Shown: in pieces, positions 59,476-64,000 of the stretch
Layout: each line of letters opens with the position of its first letter
Numbering within the stretch: the first letter of the stretch is position 1
NCBI RefSeq assembly: GCF_042657365.1
Contig: NZ_JBHSKT010000004.1
Span: 62,001-126,000, forward strand
Length of the DNA: 64,000 bases
Source of the DNA: Adhaeribacter_A terreus
GTDB taxonomy: Bacteria > Bacteroidota > Bacteroidia > Cytophagales > Hymenobacteraceae
Direction of reading: 5' to 3'
Notes under the pieces: generated by a model
The model's database searches: none
What the model was told of the DNA's origin: nothing
Seen by the model: the letters and a program-made list of their open reading frames with translations, nothing else
Position numbers and translations under genes: made by a program

Positions 59476-61356
59476 ATGTGCGGACTGAACGTAATTCTTG
59501 ATAAAAAAAGCAATTTATCGCCGGAACTGATCTTGCGGATGAACCGTGCTACGCACCACCGCGGGCCAGATAATTCCGGGCTTTACGTACATCGTTCCCA
59601 GGAAAAAACGTATTTCTTCGGGCACAACCGTCTTAAAATAATAGATTGTTCCGATGCCGCCAACCAACCTTTTTTCTCGGAAAACGAACGCTACCTGCTG
59701 CTTTACAACGGCGAAATCTACAACTACCGCGATCTTCGCCGCGATCTGAAAACGGCTGGTTATACGTTTCGCACAGAATCGGATACGGAAGTAGTTTTAA
59801 CGCTGCTTATTCACTATGGCGCCGCCGGTCTCGAAAAACTGAACGGCATGTTTGCGCTGGCTTTTTTCGATCTGCACACCAACGAGCTGGTCATTGCCCG
59901 CGACCGTTTTGGCCAGAAACCGCTTTATTACGCCCAGACCGACGATTTTTTCCTGGTTTCCTCTGAAATTAAAGGCATTCAGGCTTCGGGCTTAATTAAA
60001 AAAGAACTGAACGAAAGCCAGCTGGCGCATTATTTAACATACAAACACGCCCGCAAACCCGCAACGTTTTTCCGGAATATTCTGGAGCTGGAAGAAGGGA
60101 AATATGGCGTATTTTCCGAAAAAGGACTCGAAATAAGAACCTTTATAAGCACTTTTCCGGCCAAAAATGCTACCATTTCTGAGCCTGCCCAAATTGTAGC
60201 CCGCACCGAAGAATTGCTGCAAAGTTCTCTCTCGCGTCAGTTACAAAGCGATGTACCGCTGGGTTTATTTTTGAGCGGCGGCATAGATTCTACGTTGCTT
60301 TTAGCGTTGCTGGCGCAGGCTGGTCACGCAAATTTTCCGGCTTTTTCGGTGGCTAACCAGGCGGCGGAGCGTTCTTTTGGTTCCGACGATTTTCATTTTG
60401 CCCGGCTGGCTGCGCAACAATTCGGCGCGCGCCACACCGTTTTCGAGATCGACGATTCGGTTTTCCAGGGTTTTCTGCCGCTTATCGATTGCCTGGATCA
60501 ACCTATTGCCGACGGTGCCACTTTGCTTACCGATTTTCTGGCAAAAAAAACGCGCACGCAGGTAAAAGTAGCTTTATCCGGAGCTGGCGCCGATGAGCTT
60601 TTTGGCGGCTATAACCGGCACCGGGCTTTTTATGCGTACCTGCAAAACCGTTCTTTGCTGCTGCTTGCCAAACCTTTTCTTCAGATGATCGCGCCAACTT
60701 TACCTACCGGCATTGCGCACCCGTGGCGTAAGCAATTCCGGTTACTGAAAAAAATGGCAGTTAAACTCAAGCATGATCCCGGCAAAACATTCCGGCTTTT
60801 TACTGCCATGGACGCCGAATTGCGGTATTGTTTAAAAAACCAGACCAAGACTTTTTCGGCCGAAAACCCTACCGTTTTCAAACACAAAAACGACTGGCTG
60901 CATTGGGCACTGGAACAGGATCAGCACGAATATTTAATTTCCGATATATTGGCATTGACCGACCAGACTTCCATGCGCAATAGCCTGGAAGTGCGTTTGC
61001 CTTACCTGGATAATGATCTGCATGCGTTTACAAACAGTTTACGGCCCGATCTGATTTTTCAACACGGCCAGAAATGGATCCTGAAAGCACTGCTCCGGCA
61101 ACAGGAAGGCGATGCATTTATCAGTCGCCCGAAAGAAGGTTTTGGGATGCCGCTTGGGCTCTGGCTTCGGAAACCGAATAACCAATGGCTTTTTGAACCG
61201 TTGCAAAACCGCAAAAGTGTGATTTTTAATTACCTCGATTTTGATGCGGTGCAGCAATTGCGTTATAAACACCAGCGAGGCAAACACGATTACAGCGTAG
61301 AACTCTGGGCTTTGATCACGCTGGCTTTCTGGCTGGAAAAACATTTCGGCGCATGA
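59476..61356 (+). CDS. asnB: Asparagine synthetase (glutamine-hydrolysing)
   Basis: 626 residues from Met at 59476, so that Cys2 is the glutaminase nucleophile (MCGLNVIL). Class II glutaminase motifs: HRGPDNSG and YNGEIYNYRDLR. The synthetase domain has the PP-loop SGGIDSTLLLALL (SGG-x-DS) and SGAGADELFGGY. Such AsnB paralogues next to glycosyltransferases often amidate sugar or amino-sugar precursors of surface polysaccharides rather than make free asparagine. The downstream GT4 gene overlaps by 4 bases, in line with that role. Two R1 units (60149 and 60849) are translated within it. Confidence 0.9.
   Translation: MCGLNVILDKKSNLSPELILRMNRATHHRGPDNSGLYVHRSQEKTYFFGHNRLKIIDCSDAANQPFFSENERYLLLYNGEIYNYRDLRRDLKTAGYTFRTESDTEVVLTLLIHYGAAGLEKLNGMFALAFFDLHTNELVIARDRFGQKPLYYAQTDDFFLVSSEIKGIQASGLIKKELNESQLAHYLTYKHARKPATFFRNILELEEGKYGVFSEKGLEIRTFISTFPAKNATISEPAQIVARTEELLQSSLSRQLQSDVPLGLFLSGGIDSTLLLALLAQAGHANFPAFSVANQAAERSFGSDDFHFARLAAQQFGARHTVFEIDDSVFQGFLPLIDCLDQPIADGATLLTDFLAKKTRTQVKVALSGAGADELFGGYNRHRAFYAYLQNRSLLLLAKPFLQMIAPTLPTGIAHPWRKQFRLLKKMAVKLKHDPGKTFRLFTAMDAELRYCLKNQTKTFSAENPTVFKHKNDWLHWALEQDQHEYLISDILALTDQTSMRNSLEVRLPYLDNDLHAFTNSLRPDLIFQHGQKWILKALLRQQEGDAFISRPKEGFGMPLGLWLRKPNNQWLFEPLQNRKSVIFNYLDFDAVQQLRYKHQRGKHDYSVELWALITLAFWLEKHFGA
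60149..60179 (+). repeat. R1 repeat unit inside asnB (first)
   Basis: GCACTTTTCCGGCC then AAAAATGCTACCATTTCT, read in frame as TFPAKNATISE. Confidence 0.6.
60849..60878 (+). repeat. R1 repeat unit inside asnB (second)
   Basis: GACTTTTTCGGCC then GAAAACCCTACCGTTTTC, a near-perfect unit read in frame as TFSAENPTVFK (about residues 458-468). Confidence 0.78.
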
Positions 61357-62516
61357 GAATTTTATACCTGCACCAGTATTTCCGGAAGCCTTCGGAAGGT
61401 GGCGCGCTGCGATCTTATTACCTCAGCTCGGCGCTGGCTAAAGCCGGCCACGAAGTAGAACTGATAACCGCCTACAACGGCAAAACCTACAAAACCGAAA
61501 CCATAGCAGGCGTAAATGTGCATTATCTGCCGGTGGCTTACGATAATCGTTTTGGTTTTCCGGCGCGCATCAAAGCTTTTCTGAAATTCAGCTGGCAAAG
61601 TACGCGGCTGGCTTTTAAACTGGAAAATATAGACGTTTGCTTTGCTACTTCCACCCCGCTTACTATCGGAATTCCGGCTTTATTGCTGAAGAAATTTCGG
61701 GGCACGCCGTATATTTTTGAAGTGCGCGACCTGTGGCCGGAGGCACCGGTGCAACTGGGTTATATCCGGAATGAATTGCTGAAAACGGTATTGTTTTGGT
61801 TCGAAAAACTGCTTTACCGGAATGCGGCTAAAATTGTGGCGCTTTCGCCGGGCATGGTTGCGGGCGTAAAAAAGTACAAACTTCCGGTACCCGTTTTTCT
61901 TATTCCCAATATTGCCGATTGCCAGTTTTTCCAACCGGTTTTCACCGAAAAAATTTCTACGCTAGAGCCTTTCATTATCAGTTACTTAGGCACCTTGGGC
62001 CGGGCAAACCGGGTAGATTTTCTGCTTGATATTGCCAGAATTTGCCAGGAAAAGAATCTGCAACAGGTAAAATTCATAATTGCCGGCAGCGGCGCAGAAA
62101 GCAGGCATCTGAAGCAGAAAGCGCAAAAATTAAACCTGCACAACGTAGAATTTGCGGGCCATTTCAACCGGAAACAGGTGCAGAAATTACTGAACCGTTC
62201 GGCGGCTACATATACTTCATTCGATAAAATTCCGGTGCTGCAAACCAACAGTCCGAACAAATTCTTCGATAGCCTTGCCGCCGGAAAACTTTGCCTGGTA
62301 AATACCAATGGCTGGCTGCAGGATCTGGTAGAAAAAAATAACTGTGGTTTTTACGCCGACCCGCACCAACCGGCAGTTTTTGTGCAAAAATTGCTACCGT
62401 TTTTAACCGACGCGACATTTTTAAAAACCTGCCAGCAGAATGCCCGCAATTTAGCCGAACAGGAATTCTCACGGGAAAAATTAAGCCGCCAATTTGTTTC
62501 GCTTTTTGGTCAATAA
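61353..62516 (+). CDS. Glycosyltransferase family 4, WbuB-like
   Basis: 387 residues. The N-terminal domain starts MRILYLHQYFRKPSEGGALR, a hallmark of the WbuB/FnlC-like amino-sugar transferase group, with YIFEVRDLWPEAPVQLG in the acceptor domain. The C-terminal sugar-nucleotide domain has NSPNKFFDSLAAGKLCLVN in place of the usual E-x7-E segment. It overlaps asnB by 4 bases, so both act together on an envelope glycan. An R1 unit (62373) lies near the C-terminus. Confidence 0.87.
   Translation: MRILYLHQYFRKPSEGGALRSYYLSSALAKAGHEVELITAYNGKTYKTETIAGVNVHYLPVAYDNRFGFPARIKAFLKFSWQSTRLAFKLENIDVCFATSTPLTIGIPALLLKKFRGTPYIFEVRDLWPEAPVQLGYIRNELLKTVLFWFEKLLYRNAAKIVALSPGMVAGVKKYKLPVPVFLIPNIADCQFFQPVFTEKISTLEPFIISYLGTLGRANRVDFLLDIARICQEKNLQQVKFIIAGSGAESRHLKQKAQKLNLHNVEFAGHFNRKQVQKLLNRSAATYTSFDKIPVLQTNSPNKFFDSLAAGKLCLVNTNGWLQDLVEKNNCGFYADPHQPAVFVQKLLPFLTDATFLKTCQQNARNLAEQEFSREKLSRQFVSLFGQ
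62373..62404 (+). repeat. R1 repeat unit inside glycosyltransferase gene
   Basis: GCAGTTTTTGTGC then AAAAATTGCTACCGTTTTTA, translated as AVFVQKLLPFL (about 341-351). Confidence 0.62.
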
Positions 62517-62598
62517 ATCTAAAGCAAAACTTTCAGAAAGCTTGTTCATTTTTGAGTAGCGACTTTTTCAAAACGCCAATCCTTATATTTCAAACCAT

Positions 62599-62634
62599 AA
62601 AAAAAGCCTTCCCGGTTTAAAGAAGGCTTTTTGC
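62599..62634. terminator. Terminator between convergent genes
   Basis: AAAAAAAGCCTTC and GAAGGCTTTTTGC stem, with T runs on both strands, serving the glycosyltransferase (+) and gldB (-). Confidence 0.88.
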
Positions 62635-62636
62635 AC

Positions 62637-63635
62637 TTACGGTTTCTTCGGTTTATACCGCGATTCGTTCAGTATTTTTTGCGCATTGGTTTCATTCATG
62701 AGTTGCTGCAGCGTTACTTCCGGATGCTCTTCCATGTATTTCCGCACAATTTGCCAGCCAACCCAAACCCCGATCCGGCCCGGGCACTGTTTGCCGATTT
62801 CCGGTACGTTCGGGCGTTCGCCTACGTATTTCTTTATTTTGAATTGTTCGGTCTCAAACAACAAGCCTTTCTCTACAAAATGGCCCCAGATGCGTTCCTG
62901 GTTGTAATATACATCGGCCATTTGCTGGTTGGTGTAGCCAATTATAAGCGAATCGGGCGTGCAGGGCAGCATTCTCTGCGTGAAGTACAACGACTTTCCG
63001 TTCGCGATCATTTCTCCGAGCATGGTGCTGTTTTCCGGGTCGGTTTTATTGTATTTATCAGAAATCAGCAACACTGTAGTTGGCACTACATACGGTTTGT
63101 CGTAACGGTAAAGAATATATTTGGGAAACGGCGGACGGTATTTCGCTTTCGGACCAATGAAAAAATCGAGGCCCCAAACCAGCAAGCTATCGTCTAAATA
63201 AAGATCCTGGCCCATACCGGTTACGAAAGTTGCCAGTTGCGGAATTTTGGTTTCCGGATAGTAATATTTCAGGTGTTTAAAAGCCGTTTCCAGATCCGTT
63301 TCAAGCACATCCAGATCCTTAAAACGTTCGTCGGCGTCGCTGGCCAGCTGCTTCAGATTCGGCTCGGTGGCCATGCCGTACAAATTATCCACCAGTTCAT
63401 CTTCGGTCTGGTAGCGTTTGCGTTGCAGAAAACGGTCTGCAAAAAGCGGGTGTTTTTTCAGAAAAGCCGAAACTTCTTCTTTAGATTTAACGCTGAATAA
63501 CTCTTTTTCCAGGCGTTGGGCTTCAAAATCAACCTTAATATCAGCAATTTCGGAAGGTATTTCGCATTTGTTTTTCTGACATCCAAAAACCGCCAATAGC
63601 GTACAGCAAAACAATAATATATTTGAAATTCGCAT
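62637..63635 (-). CDS. gldB: Gliding motility lipoprotein GldB
   Basis: 332 residues. A type II signal peptide has the lipobox LAVFGC with Cys19. The body contains FVTGMGQDLYLDD, GLDFFIGPKAKYRPPFPKYI and the C-terminal RIGVWVGWQIVRKYMEEHPEV, matching GldB. GldB is needed for gliding and, indirectly, for T9SS-dependent surface adhesins in Flavobacterium. Its usual neighbour gldC is not in view. It is divergent from an outer-membrane beta-barrel gene. Confidence 0.9.
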   Translation of the reverse strand: MRISNILLFCCTLLAVFGCQKNKCEIPSEIADIKVDFEAQRLEKELFSVKSKEEVSAFLKKHPLFADRFLQRKRYQTEDELVDNLYGMATEPNLKQLASDADERFKDLDVLETDLETAFKHLKYYYPETKIPQLATFVTGMGQDLYLDDSLLVWGLDFFIGPKAKYRPPFPKYILYRYDKPYVVPTTVLLISDKYNKTDPENSTMLGEMIANGKSLYFTQRMLPCTPDSLIIGYTNQQMADVYYNQERIWGHFVEKGLLFETEQFKIKKYVGERPNVPEIGKQCPGRIGVWVGWQIVRKYMEEHPEVTLQQLMNETNAQKILNESRYKPKKP

Positions 63636-63653
63636 TATTTTCTATCTTTATCG
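63622..63653 (+). promoter_or_regulatory. Probable promoter of the beta-barrel gene
   Basis: TTTG (63622-63625), 20 bases, then TATCTTTA (63646-63653). It overlaps the first codons of divergent gldB. Confidence 0.5.
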
Positions 63654-63709
63654 CAAATTAGAAACGAATTTACGAAGAGTAACTTATTTATCCTTATTTA
63701 ATATCTGCT

Positions 63710-64000
63710 ATGAAAAAGCTTACCCTGATGGCCGCTTTTGTTTTTGCCGCCTTCTTCTCTCACGCTCAGGATGTGGAATCTGATACCGGCCTGGAAATTG
63801 GCTTAAAAGTATCGCCGGCAATTGCTACGAACCGCTTTCAGGCACCTTTCCGCTTTAACTTCGAAAACGAAAACGCAAAGCTTCGCGGTAGCTTCGGATT
63901 AGTGCTCGATTATTTTTTCGGTAAGAATTACGCGTTTAATACCGGTTTGGAATACAGCGTTAAAGGCGGAAAAATAAAATATACATCCAGCCAGGCCACC
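63710..64000 (+). CDS. Outer-membrane beta-barrel protein, N-terminal part (3' end outside window)
   Basis: 97 residues visible, open at the right edge. Signal peptide MKKLTLMAAFVFAAFFSHAQ with likely cleavage before DVES. The start of the mature part (LEIGLKVSPAIATNRFQAPF) and LVLDYFFGKNYAFNTGLEYS show the alternating strands of PorT/OmpW-like eight-stranded barrels in Bacteroidota. PorT is a T9SS component, but the visible part does not allow that specific name. Confidence 0.75.
   Translation, partial: MKKLTLMAAFVFAAFFSHAQDVESDTGLEIGLKVSPAIATNRFQAPFRFNFENENAKLRGSFGLVLDYFFGKNYAFNTGLEYSVKGGKIKYTSSQAT

Overview
The window is chromosomal DNA of a Bacteroidota bacterium, most likely of the Cytophagales/Hymenobacteraceae type (Adhaeribacter, Pontibacter, Rufibacter and relatives). 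The evidence is several proteins ending in type IX secretion (T9SS) sorting domains, the gliding lipoprotein GldB, a TonB-dependent receptor, Bacteroidota-type promoters (TTG / TAnnTTTG), and a small exosortase locus of the XrtX/PID-CTERM kind. The family assignment is an inference from gene content; no 16S gene is present.

Layout. 1-3521: 3' part of a TonB-dependent receptor, followed across a palindromic element by a beta-helix lipoprotein. 3896-10644: a DUF6265-type protein, a surface-polysaccharide pair (GT4 glycosyltransferase and flippase) convergent with a GNAT / polysaccharide deacetylase / MoxR run, and a DUF486 membrane protein. 10902-16575: a four-gene locus made of a 1439-residue fibronectin-type-III T9SS protein, a 75-residue PID-CTERM protein, an exosortase (Cys79/Arg120/His139) and its associated membrane protein. 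16663-27989: a SpoIIAA-like protein, three tRNAs (Gly, Gly, Leu), mutS, a SpoU-type methyltransferase, TerC, YajQ, GNAT, lipocalin, a membrane protein, an SDR and an M20 dipeptidase. 28080-43081: a T9SS protein, plsY, an 1856-residue envelope protein, prmA, a DUF6150-type protein, tpiA, a 2Fe-2S protein, ferritin and several small proteins, ending in an AT-rich patch with a TPR protein and a gene fragment. 43470-53972: uvrA, three mosaic T9SS paralogues and an MFS transporter. 54758-64000: a secreted protein, an ECF sigma factor with a small partner, a T9SS type B protein, endonuclease III, an asparagine synthetase/glycosyltransferase pair, gldB and the start of an outer-membrane beta-barrel gene.

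The least ordinary content lies between genes. A repeat of about 30 bp (called R1 here) built from alternating GTTTT and AAAAC blocks, with a conserved TA(C/G)CGTTTT end, occurs about forty times in both orientations. It appears at gene ends, directly at start codons, inside reading frames (where it is translated in frame), and as a six-unit tandem array with a 35-36 bp period upstream of uvrA. Two further families are visible: R2, a composite of about 450 bp present twice in opposite orientation 28 kb apart, with R1 units inside it; and R3, a nested palindrome of about 200 bp present twice, plus one partial copy. I do not recognise R1 as a named element.

Functionally the window is dominated by the cell envelope: T9SS cargo, an exosortase with a dedicated tiny substrate, two polysaccharide gene pairs, phospholipid synthesis (plsY), gliding (gldB) and outer-membrane proteins. 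DNA-repair genes (mutS, uvrA, nth) and housekeeping genes are interspersed.
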